A stretch of DNA of 64,000 nucleotides from contig JAAROD010000095.1 of NCBI GenBank assembly GCA_012274445.1, positions 186,001 through 250,000 on the forward strand, written 5' to 3'. The stretch comes from Sclerotiophoma versabilis (taxonomy: Eukaryota; Ascomycota; Dothideomycetes; Pleosporales; Didymellaceae). Made by a program: the position numbers and the translations under genes. Below, piece by piece: positions 20,232 through 30,826 of the stretch. Within the stretch, counting starts at the first letter, position 1. Each line of letters opens with the position of its first letter. Under the pieces are notes generated by a model. It was not told where the DNA came from. It saw only the letters and a list, made by a program, of their open reading frames with translations, and did not search any database.

Positions 20232-22799
20232 ATGGCTGGTCGTCAGTGTCCCCACTTCGACACTCACAACGGAGTGTGTGGGTGCCCTGAGTTCTGGCAG
20301 CCTGCGAACCGCCTGCAGAACGATCGATCCTCTTCACTCCGTGAGGTTACCAACGCACGCTATGAACAGAGCGCGCCGAGCAGCGTCAACTTGATCCCGC
20401 TTCCCGATCACATAAAGACTCAGCCGGTGACTCCCGCGCCACCTGGTCCTCCAAAGGAGACATGTTTCTTCTGGTACCATGGCGCATGCCGGCGAGGTGA
20501 CGACTGCGATCGACCACATGAGGCTCATACAACTTGGCCTATTCCACCACCTCCTGGCTTCCGTCACTTCCAGCCCTGCTCCCTCCCACTCTGCCCTCTT
20601 CGAACAGACCTAGAGACTGCCACTAAGCCTCAAGAGTACCAACGTCACCGTCGCAAAATTGGCGGTCAGATGGACGGCGCAGTATTCAGCCGTGCAACAA
20701 CAGCCGGTGAGAGCTCAAGCGACAACACCAGCGACAACAACACTGATGCTGACATGAACGAGGCCAATGAAGACATTCCAATAATCTCCAAAGATGAGAT
20801 ACTAGGCGTATCAGCGCGATATGGTGTCGCTTCTCGAGTCCCTGCTGGAAACAGAGGTGAGGAAGGAACAGATCAGGCAGGTGAAGTGAAGGCGCAGCAG
20901 AGGCAGGGAAGGAATGAGCTTGATGAATTTGATTACGTCGACCTATCGCAATTACTGTCTCCCCCATCAACCCCACTCATGCAAAAAGAGACTTTACTAC
21001 TGACCATCAGCCATTCTGGCACACTAAGCAAACGCTGGCGCCCATCAACAACAAGTACGCCCAAGAGCACGAACAAGCGCGTCAAGCTCGAAGAAGACAG
21101 CTCGCCAGATCTAGACAACGTCTTATCAATCTTTGGACGCCCGCGTAACACGTCACAATGGGACATCAAGCCGTCCGGCTTGGGTTTGGACGGGCAACAT
21201 TCTGGGACTGGACTCTCCTACTTTGCCGCTATGCACAAATTCCCACCACTACCGGAACCCAGGCTCGAAGCCAAGGACAGACCTGCAGCATCCATGCTTC
21301 AACCCTTTAATCCACAAAAAGGACCTCGCAATATGAGCGCGCCACCACCGATCTGCTTCTTCTACTACCATAAGGGCTACTGCAACCCAAAGCGCGGACG
21401 GAGGTGCGACTACCTCCACGACCTGGACACATGCCAGCAGACAGTAAGCCTGCCACACAGCGTCGATAACCATGACCTTGAATGCCCTTTGCCTCTGTGT
21501 CCCGTACGCTTACGCGCTCTCAACTAAGTGAAGCAAGAGCCGGAGTCGTTCGCGTCCAGCGCACAGCCCGAGATCAAGCCCGAGCAGGCGACGCCCAGAA
21601 TCAATGGGTCACCCATCTTCAAAGTCCCTCGCTCTTCTCCGCGCGATGAGATCATGTCTGTGCGAGGTAGACCACAAAAAGAAATGCCGGGCCAACCGCT
21701 ACCTCAATTCACACGTGTGGACAGCCAGCGCTTCAAGGAGCAGACACATCTGATAGAGGACATACAGGCTAGAGAGGACATTCGCCCTGCGGCGGTCGCT
21801 ATTGAGTCGGTGCACCAGACTCAAGCAGGTAAGCAGGCTAAGAGGAAGAGACTGAGAGACAAGAGGCAAGCGCATGCGCATGCTGCTAAGAGGTTGCAAC
21901 TGCAGATAGGAGAGCAAGAGTCCATTCAACATGGGCTCAATGGTCGGTTGAGTGACTTCAGCGTGCAGCAACCATTGCCCTCTCCACCTGTCCAGCAAGA
22001 AACAATCAGTTACGCGGCTCCGCCTCCAGTCGGCAATGTAAAGAAGAATCGAAAGAGATATCGCGACCAATAGAGCCTCCACAGTCATCATGTCGAAGAA
22101 TTGTGGCTTGGAGATACTACTAAACTTAAAGGTATGCGAAGTTTTATACCAGAAGCCATGCAAGCACCAAACCTGTCGTGGGTTCTTCAAGATTCTCAGT
22201 CGTCATCACGAGCTTCAAACCATCCTGCGGTAGATGGAGAGAAGCAATTAAACATTGACCTAGCACTCGAGATGGCAGGAAAACTGAACGAAGACTCTCG
22301 TGAATGGCGTCCACTCATCGCGCGCCCGCAGTGGAGCACTTCAAAGAAGATCTTGCCACATGAGTACTCACAGGATTCTTTGGGCCTGATAACAAAGGAG
22401 AGGCGGGAGAGGGCTTGGAAGGAGCAAGCTGCAAGGCGTGAGGCTTACAATCCGATCTCGCTTGCGGAGAACGAACAGAGGTATACCGCTCCAGACGAGA
22501 GGGCATATCTGGTAGCCAGAGTTGCAGCACCCCATATCCATCATGAAGCCGGAGACGAGAACCTTGTGCGTAGACCGCGCCGCCAAAGGTGTCGTAATAG
22601 CAAGACTTACTAGCGTCGTAAGGATGTTGGCGTCGAAGCTGATATTTATGTTGATGGGGTTGGAAGCAACAACAAGAAAGAGCGAAATATGGCTTATTCG
22701 AGTGCTAATTCAGTGCCTACATACCAGCTGCCTAAAGGCGACCAGCGTCTAGACTGGGACACCGATCTTGTGAGGAGTCTATTCGGCGAAATTGAGTAG
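20232..22799 (+). CDS. CCCH zinc-finger protein gene; frame contains three stops
   Basis: One reading frame stays open from the ATG at 20232 to a TAG at 22797-22799 except for stops at 21525 (TAA), 22071 (TAG) and 22611 (TAG). The first block (431 aa) has a Cys-rich N-terminus, a CCCH finger C-x7-C-x5-C-x3-H near residue 78, a second finger-like C-x8-C-x7-C-x3-H near 375, and after each an LPLCP motif. Later blocks are basic and helix-rich and end in LDWDTDLVRSLFGEIE. Each stop could lie in a short intron whose length is a multiple of three: 21504-21566 (63 nt), 22009-22131 (123 nt, weak donor) and 22566-22613 (48 nt, GTGCGT...TAG, the best). Removing all three would leave about 777 aa. Alternatives are a protein ending at 21527, or a gene decayed by nonsense changes. 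The fingers suggest RNA binding. Confidence 0.7.
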
Positions 22800-22972
22800 C
22801 AATTGTGTGGACGTGCAGGTTGCTGACCGTTTTCAGTCAGCTTCTCGATGCACGTCAGAGTTCGGAGTCGAGGATTTAAACATTTATGTCTATTCAGTCT
22901 ATTAGGGGTATCATCCTAGTGGAAAGTCACCGAAAGTATGCACATAGTAGTAGATGAAATGCAAAAGATTTA

Positions 22973-24150
22973 TCACCACGTATACGGCTGTTTGTTATTA
23001 GTCAGTGTCTGTACATACAATTGAGAGTACGACTTTACCTTGTTCTCCCACGTCCAAAACGTCCCACTATGCTGAATACCTTTACTCTTGATCACCTCGA
23101 TCATCTTCCGCACGCTCTCCTCCGGCGTGATAATCCCCTGCACCTCCCACGGCAACTGGATATTCGCCATATCCGTCGCCACCTCACCAGGATGCATGCA
23201 TAGCAGAATCGTATCGTCATCTTTCCTCTTGAGCTCAGCAGCCATGTGCCGAACTGCCATGTTCAACGCTGCTTTCGAGGCAGCGTAGGCTGCGAAGCCG
23301 TCTTCCATCTCGCGGAATTGGCCTGCTGAGCCGCTGTCTGAGGACATGAATACGATAGTGCCGATGGGAATGTTGGTCTGTAGCAGCTTCTGGGCAGTGA
23401 TGATGGGGCCTATTGTGTTGGTGTGCAGGTGAAAAGCAAATTCATCAAAGGAGCTATATAACGTGTCAGCCTTCTGGAAAAAACTGTAGCGAATCAATAT
23501 GGACATGGTTGGCGCCATAGCCGATGTCCTTGGCAACGGTTTCCCGGATTTCGGGTCTCAGCTGGGCACGTAGATACAAGGAACCTGTTGGGAACGCGCA
23601 TCGTGTGGCGGGCTCCCCAGCTGAGGCCTGAAGGGATGCATGCTTTAAACCGGAAGTAGTATGGTGAAGGGATACGTACAGCTCAGTGGCTCTCTGGTGG
23701 AGTTAGTGCGGTTCTGTTGATACTAAGAATTTGTGACTTTCTTACGTTTGGATATCTTAGTACTCCGGCATTCAAGACTACATAGTCAATCTTCAAGTTG
23801 GGTATGGTAGTGAGGGCCGAAACGAATCTCTACATCTTGTCAGCTGCAGCACCAGAAGCAGTTCTTGGCCTGAAGAACCATGACCAAGATGTGTGGATGG
23901 GACATACTGCGATGCTCTCCTCAGATAGAATGTCACAGATCTCCATTCGACATCTGCCATGATCCCCACCAGCCTGACCCCACAAGGCTGAAGCATGTGC
24001 GGCAAACGGCTCTCGCACTGTAGCGATGATGCGATCATTGCTTGTCAACAACTGCCGCACAAACTCCAGCCCAATGCCTCTGCTAGCACCAAGAATTAGC
24101 CATGTTGTGAAGTCCTCGTCGGCATATAGTATGCTGGGGATCTGGTCCAT
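22973..24150 (-). CDS. Short-chain dehydrogenase/reductase, five exons
   Basis: NAD(P)-dependent SDR of 256 aa on the complement of 23908-24150, 23746-23829, 23680-23693, 23039-23453 and 22973-22987; all phases agree. Rossmann motif GASRGIG at about 21-27, NAG in exon 2, and the catalytic Ser and YxxxK (YAASK) in exon 4 are intact. HTNTIGPIITAQKLL and MHPGEVATDM are typical of the fungal csgA/sniffer-like SDR group. Exon 3 is only 14 nt and is supported because it joins YPN to RATEL-SFDEF exactly as family members read. Introns are 78, 52, 226 and 51 nt. The last exon adds just PYTW and a stop. Substrate unknown; it converges with the CCCH gene, with coding ends 173 bp apart. Confidence 0.87.
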
Positions 24151-25234
24151 TCGTGCTGCGCAGTGGGGTGCTGGAAAACGATGAGGTCAGATACGGTACA
24201 TTGACGTATAGCGGCACCCCGGGCAAAGCGCTGGGGAAGGATTGACGAGCGTCGCAGGTAGAGACACTGCGTTGGCTCTGGAATGCTATCACGGCGACAG
24301 GGAAGGAACAGGGTATTCGGGTAGTGGGCAGTGGTAATGCGCGCTCTCGCGCAAACAAGTTCCAACGCTTGATTGCACACGGATATGCGAACCAACCTGG
24401 GTACATTGACAGGGGTCGTGTGCTGACTACGTCTCACTCGCGTCCAACTGCTACGGCTGGAATCTGCTTGCGCAGGGCCAAACGGACAGCCTGCAGAAGT
24501 GCACAGCCTAAAAGGCCCAGACAAAGAGAAGAGTGCAACACGTGATTGTCATGATTCCCAGCCATGCAATTGTTCGGCAAGTGCATGTATTCCCAAGTGC
24601 TGTTTTGTCTTGCGGGTATGTCAGCTATGCAGTGAGTTTGATTTGTATGTAAAGCAGTGTTGATTCGATTGAGCACCTTACCAGGTGCCATGATCAGTGA
24701 TGGTTATCGGCAAGTACGCGTGTATGAGCTCATCGGCATGGAAAGCGGTATCCCGCGGCAACCCAGCCAGTTCGGAGACAGGCGGCGAGATATTCCGAAG
24801 CGTCCCTTCCATGATCGATTGAACTCCAAGATGGCAAAAAGGAAGTGCATCGATAACTTCAGAGATCAGAACTGAGTTGCAGATAATCTTTACGAAGGCG
24901 TCAGGCAGCCAAGAATACCGGCAACAGCATAAGACGTTGATGTCGTGAATTTAGCAGAGGCCAAACAAACTGGAGAACTGGAGGTGATTCTCAGATTCTG
25001 TCATCCAACGCGATATGATTGGCTGTCGAGCAGAGGCAGGCGCGAGCGTGGCCAGTGCGTCATCCAAAGCGCGCTGTCCGTGCACGCTTCGTCCTTGGTT
25101 GAATGAAAAGCGCCTCAATTTTCCCACGCCTTCCTTTTCTCCTACTACTGCCTTCAAGCTCATCTACAGCTCCAGCTTCCATCACTCAACCTTCATCTCT
25201 ATCACCAAACCAAACCACCACCAACTTCATCACA
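24151..25234 (+). other. Divergent intergenic region, SDR and cytochrome c promoters
   Basis: About 1.1 kb. A pyrimidine-rich tract (roughly 25120-25230) leads into the cytochrome c start, a common feature of highly expressed fungal genes. Open frames are short and unconvincing. Confidence 0.6.
25018..25022 (-). promoter_or_regulatory. CCAAT box upstream of cytochrome c
   Basis: ATTGG (CCAAT on the minus strand), 213 bp upstream of the cytochrome c ATG. HAP/CBC control of cytochrome c is well known in yeast; here it is inferred from the motif and gene identity. Confidence 0.45.
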
Positions 25235-25837
25235 ATGGGTTACGAGAAGGGTACGTTTTCACGTTCGCAACAAGACCCGGACGTCATTACAACTTTTTGT
25301 CTCACGCTACGGCTTCTCCACGCTCATTGAGCTTGCGCATCACGATAATCGTCATCGACCGGCTGCTACTATTGCCTGGCAGCTGGTCAGACAAGCTTCG
25401 AGCATCTCAAGGAGCGTGCTTCGCAAGGTGCAAACTTCGCGATCAAGGGAGGTCAAGCGGCGAGGCTTTCGGATGCGACGGCGACGGCTTGATCCCAACA
25501 GGACTATAGCTAACAGTTCATCACAGGCGATGCTAAGAAGGGTGCCAACCTCTTCAAGACCCGCTGCGCCCAGTGCCACACCCTGAAGGAGGGTGAGGGC
25601 AACAAGATCGGCCCCATGCTTCACGGTCTCTTCGGCCGCAAGACTGGTCAGGTCGAGGGTTACTCGTACACCGACGCCAACAAGCAGAAGGGCATCACCT
25701 GGGACGAGAACACACTCTTCGAGTACCTCGAGAACCCCAAGAAGTACATCCCCGGCACCAAGATGGCCTTTGGTGGTCTCAAGAAGCCCAAGGACCGCAA
25801 CGACCTCATCACCTTCCTTCAGGAGGAGACCAAATAA
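25235..25837 (+). CDS. cycA: Cytochrome c
   Basis: Mobile electron carrier between complexes III and IV in the mitochondrial intermembrane space. Two exons, 25235-25250 and 25527-25837, give 108 aa; exon 1 encodes only MGYEK plus one base. The haem-binding CAQCH lies at 19-23, followed by KIGPMLHGLFGRKTG, the YSYTDANK segment and the axial-Met region YIPGTKMAFGG, all as in fungal cytochromes c. Codon choice is strongly biased to C or G at third positions, fitting high expression. The 276-nt intron is much longer than others here; long early introns in fungal cytochrome c genes are common. A CCAAT box and pyrimidine-rich leader precede it. Confidence 0.97.
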
Positions 25838-26556
25838 GCGCTCCGTATTCTCCGGACGCATCCCTCCTCTACCGACCTGTCATGACCCTTCTGTAATCTC
25901 TTTCGACCAAACCTTCTTCCGATTGTACCAACACCCACGATAGACGTACGATTGCGGCGATGAAGCGCGCTTCTGGCGCACCCTCGCCCCTGTGTAGATT
26001 ATGTTTGGAATATCATATGGCGCTTTCGAATTCTGGTGCTGCATATTCGGTTTGGAATTAGCGGCACAATCGAAATGAACATGTTCTCCTCTTAGCAAAT
26101 CAACATGACATTCCTGCTTTCGCGTGAACGTGTACTTGATGAAAGCATGGCACCCAGCTTGACTACGTGTCATGGATGGAGTCTGTGATTGCGGCTGTGA
26201 GCTCGAGAGCCTCCCTTTCTTGGGGGATTTCCACCAATGAGCATCAAGGTAAAATCTCTGACGCGCATGCGGAGGGCCCACTCCACCCGTTGTTCGGACG
26301 TGCGGCTCCCTGTGGATACCTGCTGTTTCCTGCGCAATGATCCATGCCAGTCCAGTCAGCCTCGGACGTCTTTTACGTCTTGTCACCAGCTTGGCAGTGG
26401 GGAGAGATGTACGCACGTTCGCTGCGCAGATGCGGAGCTGGAAGGCGTGCATGGCACGTCACTCACCGACAAGTCTTCTCGTGAAGTCTCTTTGCTAAAC
26501 GAAGATCAGGAGGAGACAAGTGTTGTGTTGGAGGCGCAGGATTCGATATTGCATTT

Positions 26557-26604
26557 GCAGAAGTGAGTGCAGACGTGAGTGCAGAAGCGAGTGCAGAAGT
26601 CTGT
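26557..26604 (+). repeat. 12-bp tandem repeat, four units
   Basis: Unit GCAGAAGTGAGT with small variations, four consecutive copies, the last one diverged. Confidence 0.85.
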
Positions 26605-26768
26605 CTGCCCGCTCTGTTCTTTTGCCAGTACTAGGAAGTTGTTTGCATTTTGTAATACTTGGATTCTGTACTACATGTATTTTTTTTATCTGTTTGAAGC
26701 GGCATCGTAGACGCTGCTGCAGTGGTTGTCCCGACTGAGTGGGTCAGGACAGACACGCTCTCCTTGTT

Positions 26769-26828
26769 GTCTGGAGGTGCTCCTTGTCTGGAGGTGCTCC
26801 TTGTCTGGAGGTGCTCCTTCTCTGGAGG
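26769..26828 (+). repeat. 17-bp tandem repeat, about 3.5 units
   Basis: Unit GTCTGGAGGTGCTCCTT repeated three times almost perfectly, then a partial fourth. Each unit holds GGAG and CTCC and so could form small hairpins. Confidence 0.88.
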
Positions 26829-27154
26829 ACGGGTCAATGAATGCATTGTGAAGAGCGTGCTTTGGTTGCTGCGTGTGCATGCACCAAGGACCTTCTGATG
26901 GCAAAAGTAAATGGCTGCAGAGACGAGCTTGCATTGCCCCTAGCTGCCTCACTGCAATGGATTTCCATTTGTGCAGCTGGAGAGGATGTCATCTTTGCGC
27001 TGTGCAGCAGAGAGGTAAACGTCTGTCAGTCGCAATGCTGGACTGGGGCGTGGCAAGCAGCAGAATACCGAGCAATGGCGGAGAAGGGGAGAAGGTGGTG
27101 CTCGGCTCACGCGACCTCGGTGCTGCGGAGGACTGGGGGTTTGTGAGCCTCGGG

Positions 27155-27224
27155 CGCACTGGCTGTGGCTGAAGGCTTGCAGTGCTTGGCGCACTGGTTG
27201 TGGCTGAAGGTTCGCAGTGCTTGG
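27155..27224 (+). repeat. 35-bp direct repeat, two units
   Basis: Two adjacent 35-bp copies starting CGCACTGG and ending GCAGTGCTTGG, differing at only a few bases. Confidence 0.85.
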
Positions 27225-27494
27225 GAGCGCAACAGCACGCGCCTGCACAGGCTGCAGCGTGGGACAAGGGAACAAAGAGGCAAGCCTGCTCGGTACAGGG
27301 CTGTTCTCGCACGCGGGGCTCAATGGGAGGCTGCAAACGTGCGACTGCCCTGGTGACACGTGAATTGGCGTCTGTGGGGTGCTCCAGGGCTGCCCTCTAC
27401 CGTCCATCGGCGTCGATCCGGGTCAAGCCACTGTCACTGGCCGCACTGCGATATCCACCCACTCCAACTGCCTCGTGCACCGTCCCCGACACCG

Positions 27495-27530
27495 ACGCAC
27501 ACGCACACGCACACGCACACGCACACGCAG
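27495..27530 (+). repeat. Hexanucleotide microsatellite (ACGCAC)6
   Basis: Six ACGCAC units, the last ending in G, about 190 bp upstream of the PDK start. Confidence 0.92.
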
Positions 27531-27716
27531 ACAGCGGCAGACTCGCCCTCAGCTCGCATTGCACCGCGCGCGCCATTGCTACCTCGGCCCATCGTTCCAC
27601 CATTTCGCTGGCGTCACAGCGGGGCGGGACATTGATCGACGACCACGGCCGAGCGCCGACAGCACCTGGCGACACGACGACCGACGAGGCCCGGACGGCC
27701 TTGAAGAGCTGCGGCC

Positions 27717-29248
27717 ATGTCGTGGAGACGGTCAGAGAAGCTGATGGAGACGATCAAGGTCGGTGATGGCGCTGCACTCGCGGCCGTGACGAGCTAACGC
27801 GCGCGCAGCACTACAGCAACTTCCCGGCGACTGGTTCGTATCCGCGCGCAGCCATGCCCCCTATCGTCTGATGTGCGTCCAGGTGTCTCCCTCCGCCAGA
27901 TGGTGCAGTTTGGCGAGAAGCCGTCGACGGGCACCCTCTTCCGCGCCTCGCAGTTCCTGTCCGAGGAGCTGCCCATCCGCCTGGCACACCGCGTGCAGGA
28001 GCTCAACGACCTGCCCGACGGCCTCAATGAGATGCCCTCGATCTGCAGAGTGCGTGACTGGTACGCGCAGTCGTTCGAGGTGAGCGCCGCCGGCCCCCGT
28101 CCCCCGTCGTGTGTTTTGTTATTCACCGCCCGCAGGAACTCGTCCAGCTGCCGCGCCCGACGCTCTCCAGCGAGGTCAAGGACCGGCTGCTGAGGCCCGC
28201 GAAGCGCACCCCGCCGCTCCTCAAGGCGACGCAGAACCCCAGCATCCAAAAGGGCCAGTACCGCTCGGCGCCCGAGACGGCCAACGGCAACGGCAACGGC
28301 CACGCCAAGGACCACCGCGGCGCCACGTCGAGCAGGAGATACTTTGCCGCCGCCGACGACGGCCAGGAATGGCCGCCCGAGCTGAGCGCGTACAACACCA
28401 AGTTCGCAGACACGCTGGAGAAGATCAAGAGGCGGCACGACAGCGTCGTCACCACCGTCGCCCAGGGCATCCTCGAGTGGAAGCGCAAGCGGCAGCGCAT
28501 GCAGATCGACCACAACATCCAGGCCTTCCTCGACCGCTTCTACATGTCGCGCATCGGCATCCGCATGCTCATCGGCCAGCATATTGCCCTCACCGACCAG
28601 CGCTCCCGCTCCGACCCCAACTACGTCGGCATCATCTGCACCAAGACCAACGTCCGCGAGCTGGCCCAGGAGGCCATTGAGAACGCCCGCTTCGTGTGCG
28701 AAGACCACTACGGCCTGTTCGATGCCCCCAAGGTCCAGCTCGTCTGCAACAACGACATCAGCTTCATGTACGTCCCCGGCCACCTGTCGCACATGCTGTT
28801 CGAGACCCTTAAGAACTCGCTGCGTGCCGTCGTCGAGCGCCACGGCCAGGACAAGGACGACTTCCCCGTCACCAAAGTCATCGTCGCCGAGGGCAAGGAA
28901 GACATTACAATCAAAATCTCCGACGAGGGCGGCGGCATCCCGCGATCCGCAATCCCCCTCGTCTGGACCTACATGTACACCACCGTCGACCAGACACCGA
29001 GCCTCGACCCCGACTTCAACAAGAGCGACTTCAAGGCCCCGATGGCCGGCTTCGGCTACGGACTGCCCATATCACGGCTGTACGCCCGCTACTTTGGCGG
29101 CGATCTCAAGCTGATCAGTATGGAGGGGTAAGTCTCTCACGCCCTGCACCTCGCTCTAGTTACAACTTCTAACCGCTGCAACAGCTACGGCACAGACGTC
29201 TACCTACACCTCAACCGCCTCTCGTCGTCGTCGGAGCCCCTCCAATAG
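27717..29248 (+). CDS. Pyruvate dehydrogenase kinase, mitochondrial
   Basis: Kinase that phosphorylates and turns off the pyruvate dehydrogenase E1 subunit in the mitochondrial matrix. Five exons, 27717-27758, 27809-27833, 27883-28079, 28136-29127 and 29185-29248, give 439 aa; all phases agree. The N-terminal helical domain begins VSLRQMVQFGEKP and includes FLSEELPIRLAHRVQEL. The GHKL ATP-binding domain shows the N-box (FETLKNSLRA), the G1 box (DEGGGIP) and the G2 box (GFGYGLPISRLYARYFGG), followed by YGTDVYLHLNRLSSSSEPLQ. A Gly/Asn-rich insert lies near residue 135. The stop is TAG in the context CAA-TAG-CAA-CTA, and the frame stays open for 87 more codons (see findings). A branched-chain ketoacid dehydrogenase kinase is the main alternative, less likely. 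Confidence 0.95.
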
Positions 29249-29512
29249 CAACTACCCGTCACGAGGGACGGCGGCTGGGTCTCCAGCGAATTGATCCGCT
29301 CTGGATCTGGCTCGCCGTCCCGAGGACTGGCGCGTAATGCAGCGAAAGGAGCCAACAGCTTCCTGGCCCTGAAGGCCATGCGCCTCAAGCTAAGTGGCCA
29401 GGTGAGCAGGGAAGTGTCGGAGAGACGGCAGGTCGGCGATGCCGAGGAGATGTTCCAGGAGAAAGGCGAGAAGCCGTGGTGGCGCAACGTTACCATGGAA
29501 GAGGGCGTGTAA
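29249..29512 (+). other. In-frame extension beyond the PDK stop codon
   Basis: Directly after the PDK TAG, the same frame runs 87 codons to a TAA at 29510-29512. About three quarters of these codons end in G or C by my count, and the product is a plausible charged domain ending EKPWWRNVTMEEGV, with no homology I recognise. It is either translated by stop-codon readthrough, joined by alternative splicing, or 3' UTR that is open by chance. Confidence 0.45.
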
Positions 29513-29792
29513 GATGGCTGATGATGATGTTGTTGTTGTTGTTATGTACAGCACTGTAGGGGGTGTTGTCGCTCGGCGAAGCAGCAACACTGAACGGGAT
29601 GGGGGCGTTAGTACGCAGTGTTTCAATCAAAGAAGGCGATGAAAGCAACCAGACTCTCCTCTCCTCTCTCTGATGAGTTGTCCACTACCATGCGGTGCGG
29701 GAATCAAGCTCAAAACATCCATTACGCCGGGGTATAATGCTGCCGAAAGAATAGCCACGCCTTGTGGAAAATCCAACCGTCGATAATCTCCA

Positions 29793-30485
29793 CTACCCCT
29801 CTCCAACCCCACCACTATATCTCTTCCCAGCCACACCCCTCAGCGAACCCATCTTCTTCGGACTCTTCCCCTTGCCCTTGGCCCTCACCTCCCACTCCTC
29901 CCTCCACATGTGCATCCCGCCAGCCCCAGCCCCAGCCCCAGCACCCTCACACACCCCCAACAAAACCCCCCTGTAATACGCCCGCGTCTGGGCTACACTC
30001 TGATTCCGCGCCGCCGCATACCACATGAGCAACTCCATACTATCGAGTATAGCAGCAGCTTCATGCCGACGCTCGAGCGACGCGTAGCTTTCCGCCGAAG
30101 TCATAGACGCCGAAGTCATAGACGCTGAAGTCGAAGACGCTGAAGTCATAGAATGAGGCTTGCCTGTTGCAGCGTATACTGTCCCACTACCACTGTTGTT
30201 GAATGGTTTCCCACGTGCTTGTGCGCTGCGCTGCGCTGCTGTGAAGGCAGATGGACCTGCGTTTGCGCTTGTGCTTGCGCCTGGGGCTGCGGCGTGCGTG
30301 CTGGAGTGTGAGAGCGCTGACGTATGGGCGCGTGGGGGAGTGTTGGCCGGAGCGTGTGCGGGAACGTGCGGAGTTGATGAGGCGGGAGTGTCGGAGTCGG
30401 GGTCGGGGTCGGGGTCGGGGTCGTTGAGCACCGTGTTGAGGAATTGCGAGTCTGAACTTGGGTTTGCGAGGGGGCTCCACGGCAT
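29793..30485 (-). CDS. Hypothetical low-complexity protein with one conserved-looking helix
   Basis: Single-exon 230 aa starting at an ATG. The N-terminal half is low-complexity: a DPDPDPDPD run, Ala/Pro/Thr/His-rich sequence, then a short MTSAS repeat. The only ordered part is about 145-190, ASLERRHEAAAILDSMELL followed by MWYAAARNQSVAQTRAYYRG, which looks like two amphipathic helices and is probably the conserved core. After it come a Gly/Ala repeat and a very basic tail (RAKGKGKSPKKMG). No signal peptide. I do not recognise the family. Nucleotide repeats underlie the Asp-Pro and MTSAS segments. It lies between PDK and the PFK-2 gene. Confidence 0.7.
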   Translation of the reverse strand: MPWSPLANPSSDSQFLNTVLNDPDPDPDPDSDTPASSTPHVPAHAPANTPPRAHTSALSHSSTHAAAPGASTSANAGPSAFTAAQRSAQARGKPFNNSGSGTVYAATGKPHSMTSASSTSASMTSASMTSAESYASLERRHEAAAILDSMELLMWYAAARNQSVAQTRAYYRGVLLGVCEGAGAGAGAGGMHMWREEWEVRAKGKGKSPKKMGSLRGVAGKRYSGGVGEG

Positions 30486-30826
30486 GATTGCGTTGTGCTG
30501 TGTTGTGTTGTGTTGTGTGTCGTGTGGTAGGTTGCGCGTGCTCTGCGCTGATGGGTGAGGTGCGGCATGTCCGCGGGAAAGGCTGGGTTGGGAAGGTGGG
30601 ACCAGGTTGCAACCACAGACAGATACAGTTGACAGTACAGGGCTGTGGCTAGGCTTCAGTAAGGATGCTGCCTAGAAATGCAGTGTATTTGCTTGGTATA
30701 TGCTGGAGCAGCAGAACGCTAAGACTATGTCAAGCTATGCCAGTCGTGCGCCTCTTTCTTTCCCTTGCACACGGGTCGTCGATGCCCAGGCCTCTCGCGG
30801 TCAAACAGTGCCTAAGGAGCGTCATT
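30486..30826 (-). other. Intergenic, short repeat near the hypothetical gene start
   Basis: About 340 bp. A TGTTG-type simple repeat (roughly 30491-30527) lies just upstream of the hypothetical gene start; otherwise nothing seen. Confidence 0.6.

Larger units (their letters stand above)
25838..27716 (+). other. Intergenic region rich in minisatellites
   Basis: About 1.9 kb between cytochrome c and the PDK gene. From 26557 onward it holds four unrelated short tandem repeats, listed separately, and becomes GC-rich near the PDK start. Long open frames on both strands in 26.9-27.7 kb are products of GC bias and repeats, not genes. Confidence 0.65.

Noticed and set aside
21444..21533. 90-nt intron with a good GTAAGC donor around the first stop of the CCCH gene
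   Set aside because: It would delete the second LPLCP motif, which mirrors the one after the first zinc finger, so that segment is likely coding.
25352..25861. 169-codon minus-strand frame over cytochrome c
   Set aside because: Antisense shadow of a highly biased coding exon plus part of its intron.
26557..27224. Repeat cluster considered as a CRISPR array
   Set aside because: Repeats are contiguous or of different families without spacers, and the genome is eukaryotic.
28111..28680. 189-codon plus-strand frame inside PDK
   Set aside because: Alternative frame of PDK exon 4, rich in Arg/Ala/Pro/His as expected from GC bias.
27794..28843. 349-codon open frame on the minus strand over the PDK gene
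   Set aside because: It lies opposite PDK exons with strong third-position G/C bias, which opens antisense frames; its Val/Leu/Asp/Ala-rich product has no motif and PDK on the other strand is certain.
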